Assembly: GCA_013368315.1 (NCBI GenBank)
Contig: JAACJM010000059.1
Location: 62,001 to 126,000 of the forward strand
Source of the DNA: Tetrapyrgos nigripes
Lineage: Eukaryota > Basidiomycota > Agaricomycetes > Agaricales > Campanellaceae
Reading direction: 5' to 3'
DNA length: 64,000 nucleotides
How positions within the stretch are numbered: position 1 is the first letter of the stretch; every line of letters starts with the position of its first letter. Below the pieces are notes generated by a model. That model did not search any database and had not been told where the DNA came from. It saw nothing but the letters and a program-made list of their open reading frames with translations. Of this stretch, positions 11,097 through 23,363 are shown piece after piece. The translations under genes were made by a program, and so were the position numbers.

Positions 11097-14000
11097 TTAT
11101 TGTTTCCTTTGTTTCTTGGATTTTTTATTATTCTCTGTCTCCTCAGTCTCTTTTGTTTGATCTGCCACCCGCTTAGATCTACGCAACTGTGCATTCTCCT
11201 GGACTGTCTGCAATGTCTTAACTACTTTCTCTTTAGCAAGGTCAGGCCTTTCAGCTGTAAGTCCAGCTTCTTGTAAAGCCTTTTTACTACGTTCTGCTGC
11301 TTGTTCCTTGGTCAATGGCCTTGGTTTTGGCCGTGGAGGTGCATGGTTCTGCTTCTCTGCCTCCTTCTCCCTTACCTTCTGCTCCATCTTCTCTCTTTCA
11401 GCTTTACAAATTTCACTCTCCTAAACCACAGTTAGCAAGAACAATATTTAATAACGCCAAGATAATACTGCACCTCAAGGTCAGATTCTGTAGCAACATG
11501 CAGATCTGGATCATTTTTCTCTGGACCATCATAAGGCCACCACAAATCCTCAGGAGGACCAACATCCAGGCCCCATTGTTCGCTTCCTGCCACACCAGCC
11601 TTCTGTGATCTATCAAACATGACTTTTTCCAGAATTTGGAGAGCCTCTCTATCAACATCTGCCTTCAATCTCTTCATTTTGCCATCCACAGTCTTCCCAC
11701 TAAAATCAACCAATCGTTGCCATGCTTGGTGGAGAACTGACTGCTCTCTCTCCAGCTCTGACAACCCTGCTTCAATACATCCCAAGAAAGTCTCACGGTG
11801 ACAGTGAGCCAAAAAGAGAGTTCGTGCATGTGCAATGCATAGTTCAAAGTCTTTAGGTGGGGCTGATAAAAATGACTGCACATTGATGTGGAGCCAGTTC
11901 AAAATGCGAGCCTGATCATCTGTTGTGATCCCACCAGTAAAGTATGCAGGACAAGGACGTCTAAACAGTGTAACTGCTGTCATGTATTGGTGGTTTCTAA
12001 AAATTGCATATCCAGGATTACCTTCATTCAGGTACAAGGCAAGGGCTGGAACACTTGACACAGAAAGTGCAGAAAATTCAGAATTGATGGTATGATGCAA
12101 AATTTTTTGCAGCATAGCCTTGTGCTTGTACAGAGCGCGGTCTACTTCTGTGTTGTACTGATATACTTGCCAATCAGAGGCAATATCTGCTGGATCACGC
12201 TCCTCATGTGTTCGGATGAACCTGCCCAACTGTTTAAATAATCAGTATGAAAAAAGATCTTAAAGTACTAGATTTTTTATACCCTGATTGATCGCCGACC
12301 CTCATGATCACCATACAATCCATCAACCAGCCTTTTCACAGAAATATTCTCCAAGACCTTGTTAGCGTTCTCATGCTTAATACCTCGCCACATTTTGATT
12401 GTCCATTTGCCTTTTTCCTGATGAAGAAGTCGGCCAGGATAATAAAACAATGTGTTGGCATCCATCTGAACCAAGACAGTGCGGCCAGCACTATCACAAA
12501 TTAGTCAAATGGAAGAACTGACAATGCAACACTACTTACTAGAGACGCTTAGCAACATTAGCCCGCAATTGAACACCTTGCTTCAGACTTTCTATGATTT
12601 GTGAGCTTGAAGTATCTAACATTGATGCAGGATCACAGACATGGCATAGAAATTCCCCTTTGATTGTTGGTTCCATGCGGTTGACAAGGCAGGCCAAATG
12701 TGACCATCTGTGACATTTATCACATTGGACAGTGACCTGTTTGATGAGCTCACGATGGCCATCATTCTCAACACCACATCGACAAAGAATGGGAAGGGGT
12801 GTTGAAGGTGGTGGGGAACTTGAGGGAATTGTCCGAAGAGGTGTAGTTGGAGATGGGCCTGGGGAAGGTGAGTAGGAGTGTGCTGGTTCAGGTTTAACCA
12901 CTTGTCTGGAGTCAGAGTGGGTTTGTTGATACTCTGTGATAGAGATGTGTGGTTTCCAGTTCACTGTTTCCTCTCTGGTCATTTCTCTATATCCTGGCTT
13001 TGTCAGAGTGGTTGATCTGGTCCCATCCAACTGCAGGTCCAGCTTCTGGAGGGCTATCTTCACACAATCTTCATGGAATTTTTCCTGTGCTACAATGCCA
13101 CCTTTGAGGCTATAGACAGCACAGACTGTTTGGTAACCATCAGGCTGGTATCCTGTTGTTCCAGCAAGTAAATCTCCAATCTTCCCTTTCACAAGCTGAC
13201 TGTAACCCATATTCTCCATTCCATCATATGAAAACACTGCTGATTGCCCACCTGTTGTTGGGATCAATGTAACACACCGAAAGTGTGCTTTGTTTGTGAA
13301 CATGCGTGCCACAAGTTTGTATACCACTCCATCTCTTGAACCTGAGGCTTTTGAGCCTGGGTATAGTTCACGAGGGAAATCCCAATCTGGTTGATTGCCT
13401 TTTTCATCCATACCTGGTCGGATGATGAGTACAGATGGTATCCAGCTAATAAACTCCATTTTCTGGCACTGCCCATTGCAATAGATGTCTGGATCATTGG
13501 TGCCCTCCTTTGTGTGGCATCTCCAGCAACCCTGGATTTCCTGTGGAACCTCCATTGAGGATAGGTTGAAAATTGACTGGAACCAGTTCTCAATCTTCCC
13601 CCCAAACAGTTGGAGATATCTTGCTGCTGGCTCTTGCCAGGTGAAAGATGTGGTCCAAGGACTCTCAACTTGGTAATGGCCTTCACTGCAGCTTGAGAGC
13701 CTTTGTACTACAGGAAGAAAGAACTTAACAGCTTCTGGATTGACTGGTCCACCTCGTGGGCGAATGAGATAATATAGCCAATACTGTAAATAATCAGTTG
13801 CCATGCTTGATAAATTGCACTATCCTTGACTTACTAGTGCAGAATGATATTCATGTTCCTGTGTTCATAAGCAATCAATATCTCTGATTTGTACTGTGAT
13901 CAGAGTAAAACTGAATTACCATAGCATATGAGTTCTCTGCTATTGACAAGCAAAATGGAAGGCCTGCAAGGACATGTTTGAATGTATCACGTATGTTTTG

Positions 14001-17000
14001 AAGGATAACTGATTTTCCAGCTTTAGAGCCTGGAAAAGTGGAAAGAGGCCAAGCTCTGCGGTTGCTAAGGGTTTTGTGCAGGTGTGAAATTGGATAGGTT
14101 ATGTCTGCAGCAAAACTTGAGAAGTCCTTCCAATGTCCATGACATGCCAAAGTCACATAAATGATCTCCAATGATGCATCAAGCCAACAAGAGTTATTTG
14201 CCCATGGATAGCTAGCAAATTCCTTTGCAGCAGCAAGGTTAACTATTATGGATGTGAATGAATCAGTTGGTCTGGTTTTCCCTGGAGAAAGCTCTTTGTA
14301 GCGACCCTGAGTTAACTGCTTGTCAACTATGTCTGGAGGAGAAGGTGATCCATCTTCTGATTCAGAGCTATTGGGGACTGTAATCTTGACTTGTTTTCGG
14401 GGCCGTTTCAGTGTAGACTGAGTGTCAGGAGCTCGACCTTCTCTGAGAGCAGATCGATCACGTTTTCGGGGAGATGGTTTGTGGCTATAACTCTGTCTTC
14501 TACGTCGAGGAATTTCTGTTAATGTTTCTGCCTCACAGCGCTCAAGCTGGTCCAGTTTACGCTGGCGTTGAGATCGACCATATCGAATGGGAAGTCCATC
14601 TGTCTCACAGATTAATCAAAGGTAAGTCCTTGAGACTGCAACTTACGAATGTATGAGTCATGCATTCTTTGAAAGTGTCGCATAACCTTGAGTAATCCAT
14701 CAAAGCCTTGGATAATATCCTTGTTTTTGCCTGTCAAATAATATCAGTGAATTATAATTAATGTAAGTATAGAAATGACTGCAAACCTGCTATTTGGTAT
14801 ATGACAGAGTGAACAGATTCCTCTGCATTGGTTGTATCAGGAAGCTTTGAGGCAAGTTTGCTGTCCATTTTTCGTTGGCTATGAAAAATCATACTTGCAT
14901 GTTCTGGAGCCAACCACCAATTCAGCCATGCCTCCAGCCCTGGCCATGTTTCCTTCATGATCTTCACAACTCTATCAAACACAGCAGAATTCTCAGCTAT
15001 AACCATCTGTCTGCACAGTTCTTCAAACTCAGCTCTGCTGTCAGGTGGCACATGGTTACTGAGTCGAGCCACACGTGTTACAGATTTTTCAAAGTGATAT
15101 CTGCATCCCTTGATCAGTGACTGAGCAGCATTCTCTAGTACAGTGCGTGTCCGAGTGTTGTCCTCTTGGCGGATGAAATAGTCGGTGAATGCAGAGATAA
15201 ATCCCAAGCGCTGAGCATCACTGAAATCAACAACCTAATCAAAAAAATCAGCTTTTTTCAAAACCATAGAAAATCTAGTGCCCTCACAAGTGCAAACAAC
15301 TCATCAGTAATTTTCTCATTATGTTCATGTGCAGCTTCAGCAATAGCCTCAATGACAGCAGTGAAATGCCAATGGTAATGCTGAGTTGTAACACCATTTG
15401 CATAGCTGAACATGGAGGGAACCCATCTATCAATTACAGTATTGAATGTAGTAGTGGAAATCAACACAGCATTGGGATCTGCCCAATACTTGTGTGCACC
15501 ATCAGTCAGCATGCCCTCTAATGGCAAAGGGCCTTCAACAAGCTCAGCTTTTGGCAAGAGTTGGTCCTGCATCCACTTTGAGTGAAATGATATGACACAT
15601 TCAGGCTCCCTTCCTACAGTATTGATTCTGATTTGGACTTCATCTTCATGTTGCTGGATCCAGGAGTGAAACTGGTTGATGAATGACCATCCAACTTCTG
15701 CTGTAGCTCCTTTTGTCATTTTTTTAGTTTCATAACGGTAGGTTTCAATGTTTGCAAATTTCTGTGCCAACTGTGGTGCTGGTGGAGTTGGACCATCTAG
15801 AGTCTCTCCTCCTTCATATGACTCCAAGTGCTTTTTGTGCATGTTGTTCCCGAGATGCTGCCGAGTGTCTTTAGCCTCCTGTGCAGTGAGATGTTTGGTG
15901 TATGGAATCCGAGGATGATTGTGGCAACCAGCATGGATGTAACGATAAAGCCGTGTGGTGATGTCATCTCCCACCTGTGCATATTCAATAAGAAAAGACA
16001 TTGCTCCACAGTCAAAATGTTCCAGTGAGAACCCACATATACAGTACTCATTTAAGCACTGTGCTTCCAGAATCTTTTTCTCAATTTTTGGCCGAGTAAT
16101 GACTTGACACTGAGGATTAGTGCATCGTAAGACACCAAGACACTTCTTGTAGCTCTCCTTCCCCCCAGCTATTGTAGTAGCATGGATTGAACCCTTTTGA
16201 TTTTTCTTTCCATTGTTTCCCTTGCAGTTCCGTGTAGCCCACTGAACAGCTAGCATTCCATGCTTCATGTATGTAGCATGATCAAGGTCAATGGCAAATT
16301 TTCCATTTGGCCATCCATTCCAGAAACCCTGTTCCAAATTGTCAACAGTAGTAAATTGCACATTAACATCATGCCCATGTCGGCACTGTGGTTCAGGTTG
16401 AGGGTCCAGAGGAACAAAAGCAGTAAGCCGGGCAGGATCAGTGAGATCTACAGGGCAAGCAGCTTGATTAGTTGCTGGAGGTGGTAGTGGTGCAGTTCGA
16501 ACAACTGCTGGAGGGTGTGATGAAGAGGGTGGTACAGTTTGACTAGCTACTGTGGTTGGTGGACATAGTGGTTTTTGTAAGTTCCCAACTGAGTGACTGG
16601 TAGATTGCACTGAGGGCACAACTGCAGATTTGCTTGGTATCACATTGGATTGTGGATCTGTTGGAATGGTACTAGGCTGCACTGTAGAGGTAGTTAGCAA
16701 ATAACTCAATGGTACAAAAAGATAGTCTCATACTGATGGAAGGGACTGAATTTTGATATGTCTGTAGTGCATGTGTATTGAATTGCATCTGGGATGTGTA
16801 TCCTATAAGTATCAGAATAGAAGGTATTTAAATTGGTTGGAGAGAATCCAAATATGTGGCCTACTTGCCTTCGCGATAGACTTGAAATTGAACAACTTCA
16901 GCGTTTGTAGCTGTAAAATCTATATGCATGCTATTCTCTTGTGGCAACCTGACCTGGGTTTCATCTCGACGTGTAGGTAGGTGTTGCAGGCCTTATATTA

Positions 17001-17730
17001 CAAGAAAGTCAGAAAGATAAATATTTTGAAAAGAAATCAGAATTAACCACTCTTGTCCTCGCATGATTCATTTACGGGAGGCACTGGAATCAAGGATAAC
17101 ATGTAAGATCCTGCTGAACTGATTTCAAAACAATGGTACTCTTACTTGTTCTAACTTCTGGACAACCCAGCTCTCCATTGTCTATATCCATGTCTGAGGC
17201 ATTCCCTGGACAAATTCATGAAAGATATATCCACTACCAATGGGAAGTACATACCATTATCTTTCTCTTCCCCTGAATCAGGATTTCCTAGGTATTCTTC
17301 AGGCGCTATAGGGGATTCATGGTTAGTCCCTACAACTTAATGTGTTTGTGTCACTCACGGTGTACAAAACAGTCATTATTAGGGGGTAAAGAAGTAGATA
17401 CATTTGTATCTTAATCAAAATGGTATAAGGATATATTCAGATGTGGTGAATACATAAGACTCACGTCTTGAAATTTCATCTTGATGTAATACAAGTGTAT
17501 CTTCAGTATTGCCTGTATATCAGCTGTGAGTAGCGTGATAAACCTGCTATCAATGGACTGACTTACTGAATGTGAAATCAAAACTATCGTCACTTTCTGA
17601 ATCACTCTCAGGGAAAATAGCATCAACAGCGGGGTGTATGATGCTTTTACCAAGCCATTTCTACAAAAAGAATATTCTATGTGACTAAGGCTACATAACG
17701 TTGGATACTCATGCTTACAAGGAGTCCCAT
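11097..17730 (-). CDS. composite transposase: GCM-like zinc finger, MULE-type DDE, USP-like peptidase, PHD finger
   Basis: The gene starts at ATG 17730-17728 and runs through about fifteen exons with short introns. First come small acidic exons (17730 to about 17160), then a Pro/Ser-rich part (16709-16450). A GCM/WRKY-type zinc-binding region follows (about 16370-15900: KKCLGVLRCTNPQC, TRP, ICGF, then CHNHPRIPY). The DDE core has the first Asp in GMLTDGAHKYW, the second in VVDFSDAQ, C-x2-H in GCRYHF and the Glu in DTTNAEESVH (14830). A basic linker (KPSPRKRDRS, KRPRKQVK; nuclear localisation likely) precedes a ubiquitin-specific-protease-like domain: Cys box NNSCWLDASLE at about 14196-14164, a zinc ribbon (GCWRC), and a His box KLVARMFTNKAHF followed by SYDGMENMG. 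A PHD finger (CRCGVEN...C-x2-C...H-x2-C...CHVC) lies at 12785-12630. The C-terminal exons (12474-11097) contain a possible small chromatin-reader-like fold, a helical part and a Lys-rich tail. I saw no stop that splicing could not remove. Functions are inferred from motifs. Confidence 0.75.
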
Positions 17731-17984
17731 TTGCAGAGACGGGCAAAGGCGAGCGCAGAGCAGGTCAGAAAGTGTCAATAATGGGTGAAGCTGAGCCTTA
17801 CATATACCGCCTAATCCCATCATTTTGTATGAATGATTTTACGTAAATACCAACAGCACGTTCTATTCTTCGTGAAATAGCTATATAACAGGCTCTGCAT
17901 TGTTAAAAGACTATCTACACAATAAAAGAGTAATTATAAGGCTTAATCAACTAAGATTGTACATGATAAGCAAAGGATAATGGG

Positions 17985-18056
17985 TACCCGCATGACCCGC
18001 ATGACCCGCATGACCCGCATGTACCCGCAGTGTACCCGCATGACGTACCCGCAGAT
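17985..18056 (-). repeat. right subterminal ACCCGCATG repeats
   Basis: Six or more tandem units of (GT)ACCCGCATG lie just inside the right end. They are the complement of the units at the left end, so the two arrays face each other as expected for transposase-binding subterminal repeats. Confidence 0.7.
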
Positions 18057-18069
18057 TTCCGATACCCGG
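18045..18069 (-). repeat. right terminal inverted repeat
   Basis: It reads GTACCCGCAGATTT then CCGATACCCGG on the plus strand, and pairs with 9988-10012. The host sequence resumes at 18070 with the AGCTATT duplication. Confidence 0.75.
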
Positions 18070-18076
18070 AGCTATT
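18070..18076. repeat. target-site duplication, right copy
   Basis: AGCTATT matches 9981-9987. The preceding G is also shared, so the duplication is 7 or 8 bp. Confidence 0.75.
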
Positions 18077-18253
18077 CTTATCCCCTACGTGTTCCGTCCC
18101 GAACTTCCTTGACGCGTCACTCACGTGTTCGCTTCTCCCCTTTCTCGTTTACTCCTTTGACCGACTCCCGACCTATCTTGTTCTTCGTCCTCGCTTGGAC
18201 GAGCATCTCCCCTATATTACAGCCTTCATTCCGTCTGATATCCTTCTTCCCAG

Positions 18254-20127
18254 AAATGCGACAGAGGTCGCCCAGAATGCTCAAACTGCAAGCGTGCTCC
18301 TGTTCGTTTCGGTGCATGTAGCTATTCAGATGACAATACGGAACAACAACAAAGCGACGGAACCTCAAGTTCTGCTGATGACAGCCCAGTGTTTCTACAT
18401 GATCCTTATGGCGAGCCGTCGTCTCATTCAGGTGTGTGCAACACCAGTCTCTCTTTGTCCTTACCCAGTTTAACTATATTCCTGAAATCTAATAAAGACC
18501 ACGGTGGAAGCATCTCATCACTTCACGCAACAACTGACATACCTCCCATCCAAACCTTCGAGGAGATACTCTCCGATCCTCAGCTTCGGCAAACTCTGTA
18601 AGTCGTATACTTCACATACAACGACTTTGAAATTCTCATATGCATCTTTAAAGCCTATCCGAGTTCCTCAAATACTCAGCCGACATAGGTTTCTTCTTGA
18701 ACGAGGATGAAATTTTCGACTCCGTCATGTCCATGAACACTTCTCACCGAGCGACTCCAATCGGTCCGGCTCTCGTGTCCACCGTCTTTCTGATCGCTTC
18801 ACACTTTACCTCATATCCACAAATCGCTGATCTGGAACCAGTCCTACTATTGAAAACAAAAGAACAGAGATCCCAACTGTTATTTGGAACCGGCACCAAT
18901 CATCCTGGGTGGGCAGTGCTTCAAAACATTCAGACTCATGTCTTATTTGCGCAGTATTTCTTGGCCACTGGGTGTAATGCTGAAGGCAAGGATTCTTTGG
19001 CAAATGCAGTCTCCCTTGTGCTATCTGCCGGAATGCATCGTATTGGTTCGGAAGAACATTTTGCATTTGTAGCAGCAGGTCCTGCAGAAGAATCAAGCGA
19101 TACCCAAGCGTCGAAAGAATACAATCAGAGTACAAGTGCGTTTTGGACTGTCCTGTCTCTCAACAGTTGTTGGACGGCTGTTGAGACAGAGGATTCAAAG
19201 ACGCACTTTCCATACTGGATGCCTGAATTCAGAGTGGATACACCGTGGCCTCAGGTGGGTCCAACGTGAAAAATGAACATTTTGAGTATTGGATATTGAA
19301 TGACCGTCGTTCATCAGGTTCCTGTTGACGCATCGAGCGGATCAACGATCCAGAAATTTCTAGTTCAGGTACCGGATGCTGGCAACTCTGCGATGGCTTT
19401 ACATGCCAAGGCTTGCATTTTGCTTGAACAAGCGTCTCAGTTGGGCAAGCGATATGATTCAAGTAAGTAATGCTTCTGGTTCTCGATTAATAGCATCTGA
19501 GTTTAGTTTCGGACAGACACTACTCTGGATCCATCCTCTCACCAAGATTTTATAAACATCCTCGACAACCTTCTATCCTTGACAACCCGTTTTATTGCGG
19601 GTCTTCCTCGTCCCCCTTCAAATCAGCAGGCTGAACATGGCGATTACGGATCTCTCCCCAGCTCCACGAAGAGACAATTTCTCGTCATACATACCCTTGC
19701 TCGAATGGCACTCATCCGCCTATATTCGGTCTCTGAAATAATCAGTCATTTGGATCCCAATCAGAGAGCTGTAGCTCGTCATTATCAAGTAGAAGCTGCA
19801 AAGGAAGCTGCGTTGATGATACCCTCGGCCAATCTTCAGCAGACGGTGTTCGTGAATCCGATAATGGCTGTAAGTTGGTTCTTTTTTATATGGACCAAGA
19901 TTTGTCAGTCTCGAACGAATTCACAGGTACTGTGGTCGTCTATGGCCCATATCCTCTCCTCTGCCATCCGTTCAGGAGGGCAGTCAGCCCGACACAACCC
20001 TGATTTTCTACAGACCGATTTACAGCATGCCTTTAATGCTACTATTGACGCTCTGTCGGTTTTGAGCACTCACAGCGCTGCGATGAAGGATCAATTGATG
20101 AGCATCCAACTTCTTCTCCGGTACTAG
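18254..20127 (+). pseudogene. Zn2Cys6 fungal transcription factor, N-terminal half of the zinc cluster missing
   Basis: An exon starting after the CAG acceptor at 18251-18253 encodes KCDRGRPECSNCK, then FGACSYSDD. This is the second half of a Zn(II)2Cys6 binuclear cluster (C, C-x2-C, C). Later exons carry the fungal-specific transcription factor domain: SADIGFFLNEDEIF, HPGWAVLQNIQTHVLFAQYF, then LSAGMHRIG at about 18650-19255. Downstream exons run 19319-19467, then from about 19513, with a further intron near 19870-19926, ending at the stop 20125-20127 (QLLLRY). Introns are 45-70 nt. The first two cysteines and the C-x2-C-RRRK exon were not found within 180 bp upstream, nor in 9259-9987. The upstream exon has been lost or lies elsewhere. 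The regulated pathway is unknown. Confidence 0.65.
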
Positions 20128-21692
20128 TTCGTTGCCATAGACATTTTAGAGCTTATATAGTTGACTATAATTAATAGGGCTCTTATGCAGAGCTTTGCCA
20201 CTTCCTGATACTGGATTTATATCTTATATAAAGGGGTGTGGGCCAGCGCTCCGTGTGGCGAGTACGAGGCCACAGGGCTCACCGCAAAATTTAAGGGTCA
20301 ATGCAGTAAGGAAGAGAACCGATAACCGAAAACGGAACATGATTGCCCTCGAAGTACAAAACAAAACCGAGGGGAAAAGAGAATTAAGCAAAACAGACGA
20401 TACGAGTCTAGGACGCTGATCGCTGACGAAAATGAAATACGAACGGATGAAAATGGAACGAAATACGAGAGAGAACGGGAGTAACCGGGGTACGGAATAG
20501 GCATAGCCACAAGCAGAAAGTGAGTGTCACGCCGAAAAGACAAAAATATCCGCTCGATCCAGTATCCAGTAACGCCGCGCGTGGGCGCAGCATCCCCAGC
20601 TCCGACTATTCATGATGAGCATGGGATTTATTGTTGTAGGAGACGTTCTCATTGTACTGTACATGAAAGTAGAGAAAGATTTTTGTTATGTACTGGATGT
20701 GATTGTTCTGTGGTACATGTACCGTGGTAGATTTCGTCGCAAGCAGCAAGCCGTTTTTGGGGGGGAAAAAGGTACATCGTGTTTACTTGTTGGAGCGAGA
20801 GCTGCGTGGTTTGGGGTGGAAGCCGATTTGTTTTTTTTTGGAGGGAGATTCTGACTCGGCGACGGTTTTGGTGTGAGATTGGGAAGTGGATGGCTGTGGT
20901 GGACAAGTACTCGCTGCGAGACAAAGGCACTCGGCAACAGTCATGATGGTTGAGGTTGGAGGTTTGAAATGGAACGACGTCGAAGTTTCCATTAGACAGT
21001 TTGCGCTACGCGGCCACGTGCGAAATCCGCGTTGCGCTTTTCGGACCGACCAAAAATGACGGTGCATATAAGGCTTATTTTGCGCTTGGGACTGATCCCT
21101 CATGGGCATATAACGACACGCTGAGATCTATAGTCCCCCACAAGCACTATATCCATGGAAGAATATTCGCTGCAGCAGAGTATACCCCAAAATACACTCG
21201 GTCGTGTCCGAAAAGCGCAAACTGTCTATTAACTCGGATCTGACCGCGAACTCTTTAAACTCCACTCGGCGATGGCAGTATGATGTCACTCGGTTGCCCC
21301 CTCCCTCCTCCTTCCCTTCAGTCGGAGTCGGGGACAGATAGATGACATTATTGTACTGATATAAGATGTATCTGTACAAAAATGTGTTTCTGTACGCCTT
21401 TCTGCTGAGCGGATATTTTTGTATTTTCAACATGTGTCAAGAACTCAGCCTCATTCTTCGGCCTTGTAATAAAGTACCGCAATCGAGAGTGAGTTGCCCC
21501 CTTAAGCAATCAGAATAGCTCCGGCACCAGGCACATACAGCAATTCGGAGTTCTGAGTAGTATTTAATTTATTCAACCTGGCTCCCACAATATTTGCAAC
21601 TGTGTTTTTCAACTGTGACTCTGTCATCGTGTCTGGTGTTGGGGGTCGAGAAGTAAGGTAAGAGCTTCTTCATTCTGTATGTACCTTGCTAT
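20128..21692. other. non-coding region with a possible degraded LTR-element end
   Basis: No convincing gene was seen. At 20500-20527 the string GCATAGCCACAAGCAGAAAG, then a G/T difference, then GAGTGT repeats the sequence just upstream of the LTR at 54550. TGTCACGCC at 20525 could therefore be the start of another LTR. A poly-G/poly-T rich stretch lies at 20755-20860. Open frames on both strands here overlap and show no motif. Confidence 0.35.
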
Positions 21693-22236
21693 CAGGGTTG
21701 CAGGTCAACAGGTCATGACCAGTCATGACTGAAATTTGACCTGGTCAGGTCAAAGGTCAACAAAGGTCAACAAAGGTCAGGGTCAAAGAAGCCAAAATAA
21801 GTGCGTAAGTACAAAAACACTTTTGCAGACAGTTTCTAGTTCCATATACACCTAGTGATTATGAAAAATACGATCCGGTATCTGAGCATGTAGTAGAATA
21901 TGAAGCTAAAAATACAGTGGTAAAGCAATAAAAATACATTTATCTACTGTTTACTGTCCATAGCAGTTGCAAGAAGGGTATGCAATGTAGGATATCTATG
22001 TCTATCATGTCTGGTCAATAACGGAGTGCAAAGCAAATGGGAAAGTAAGGAAAGCAAGGATCAAATACTGTCATCATCATCTCCACTGAAATCAAGGGCC
22101 AGTTCAGAAGTAAGAGTCTCATGATGAGCTGCATCTGTGCAAAGTCCACTTTCACCATGCTACCAAAATTCCGTCATGAAAGAAAAGGTCTGGGAGTCAT
22201 CAGAAAAGGAAGGATAGTCAAAAAGATTCTCTAATT

Positions 22237-22731
22237 TCACATTGTCCTCATCAAGCTCAGCCCATAAGTCATCATTAATATCATAGTCATCTCCCCAAAC
22301 CTCATTGTCCAAGATGTCCTCCAAAACTTGTTCAAATGACAGAATAGGTAATTCGTCATCTGGGTCACCTGCATTGCCACCTTCACTGTCATTGTCATTG
22401 ATATCCGAAGCCTCAAGTTCCTGGAGGATCTAATCTTCGGTTTCTTCATCAGGCTGTGCAGTAGCAGTTGTAGCATTGGAAATGTCTTGGGCATCTTTTC
22501 CATGTAAGCACTTGTAATTAGGTGGAGTTCCATATTTTTGTTGGATGTAGTCATCTACAATGGTGATCTTCCAAGTTTTCTCAGCACCCATGTGGTTCCA
22601 GGCCTTGGTATGTACAGCCGTGAATTTGCTGAACCTGTGCTCAACCCCCGCAGAGTTGGGAACCATACTTGTAATTCTCATGGCCAGTACCACCATGCCA
22701 TTGACCCCAGAGACATCATCCTGGTTGTTAC
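22237..22731 (-). pseudogene. hAT transposase, C-terminal part
   Basis: The minus strand encodes AMRITSMVPNSAGVEHRFSK at about 22697-22625. This is the hallmark start of the hAT C-terminal dimerisation region (PNSA-VER-FS), followed by VHTKAWNHMGAEK. An acidic tail rich in Asp and Glu follows in more than one frame. It is separated from the rest of the transposase by the Gypsy insertion at 22732. Confidence 0.75.
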
Positions 22732-23363
22732 TGTTAAGTCCGGGCAGATCCTAGCGTTAGGAAACACGTCGGATCCAAGCAGAAGTCTTATTGGGATTTT
22801 TGGAAAAGGATAAAGACGAATCTGGGCAGAACCGGTAGTCTCTGAGATTGAAGTGTAAGGAAGACACGGAATGGAATCCGTTAAGACGGTACTATGTTGT
22901 CTGAAGTCAGATGAAGTTAGGAGACCAGCTAATTCAATTTTAGACTTAAGCTATCTACTACAAAGTTGCTAGCTTAAGTACTACTTCGGAAACTATCAGA
23001 ATGAAGAGGAGTAAGATAGGGATGGTTCGGAAATAAAGGAAAGCACATGGTGCTATTGGAGAAGGATGGAGTACTGCGGAACAAAGTGGAAACAAAGTGG
23101 AAACAAAGTAGAACAGATTGGAGATGAAGTGGAGTAAGTTTGGAGATTAGATACGAGCTGTCCAGTAGTTATCCGAAATGAATCACGGGTTCCCGGATGG
23201 GATCCATTTGTGGAGATTAATAGTGGAATTCGGATATGAAATCAGAAATGAATGATCGGGAAGTGTTCGGGATGAAAGGGAATGAAGTTCGAAATAAAAG
23301 AAAGAAAAGTTCGGAAAAGAATTGGATGCGGTCGGAGAGATGTATGGAAGCATAGATATTACA
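22732..23363 (-). repeat. Gypsy 3' LTR (left end in window)
   Basis: This is 632 bp. It differs from the partner LTR by scattered transitions, many at CpG sites, and by an extra short AACAAAGTGGA-type duplication near 23085-23110. The adjacent polypurine tract, read on the minus strand as AAGAGGGGGATAC, lies at 23364-23376. Confidence 0.88.

Larger units (their letters stand above)
9988..18069 (-). mobile_element. MULE-like DNA transposon with GCM, DDE, ubiquitin-protease and PHD domains
   Basis: The element is 8.08 kb. Its outer 25 bp form an imperfect inverted repeat (9988-10012 and 18045-18069) sharing CCGG at the edge and AAATCTGCGGGTAC at the inner side. It is flanked by the 7-8 bp direct repeat (G)AGCTATT. 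Both ends carry clusters of GCGGGTAC or its complement, in inverted orientation relative to each other. One large multi-exon minus-strand gene fills 11097-17730. Target-duplication length, the DDE spacing and the C-x2-H motif before the Glu point to the Mutator-like superfamily, but assignment to a named family needs a search. The intact ends and the apparently uninterrupted gene suggest a recent insertion. Confidence 0.85.

Noticed and set aside
9988..18069. Assignment of the composite transposon to the KDZ (Kyakuja-Dileera-Zisupton) group
   Set aside because: The expected KDZ signature (for example a SYDIACQW-like block) is not present; C-x2-H before the Glu and the GCM finger fit MULE-like elements better.
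20649..21109. Overlapping minus-strand frames as genes
   Set aside because: Short, mutually overlapping, low-complexity, with no start context or introns that make a consistent product.
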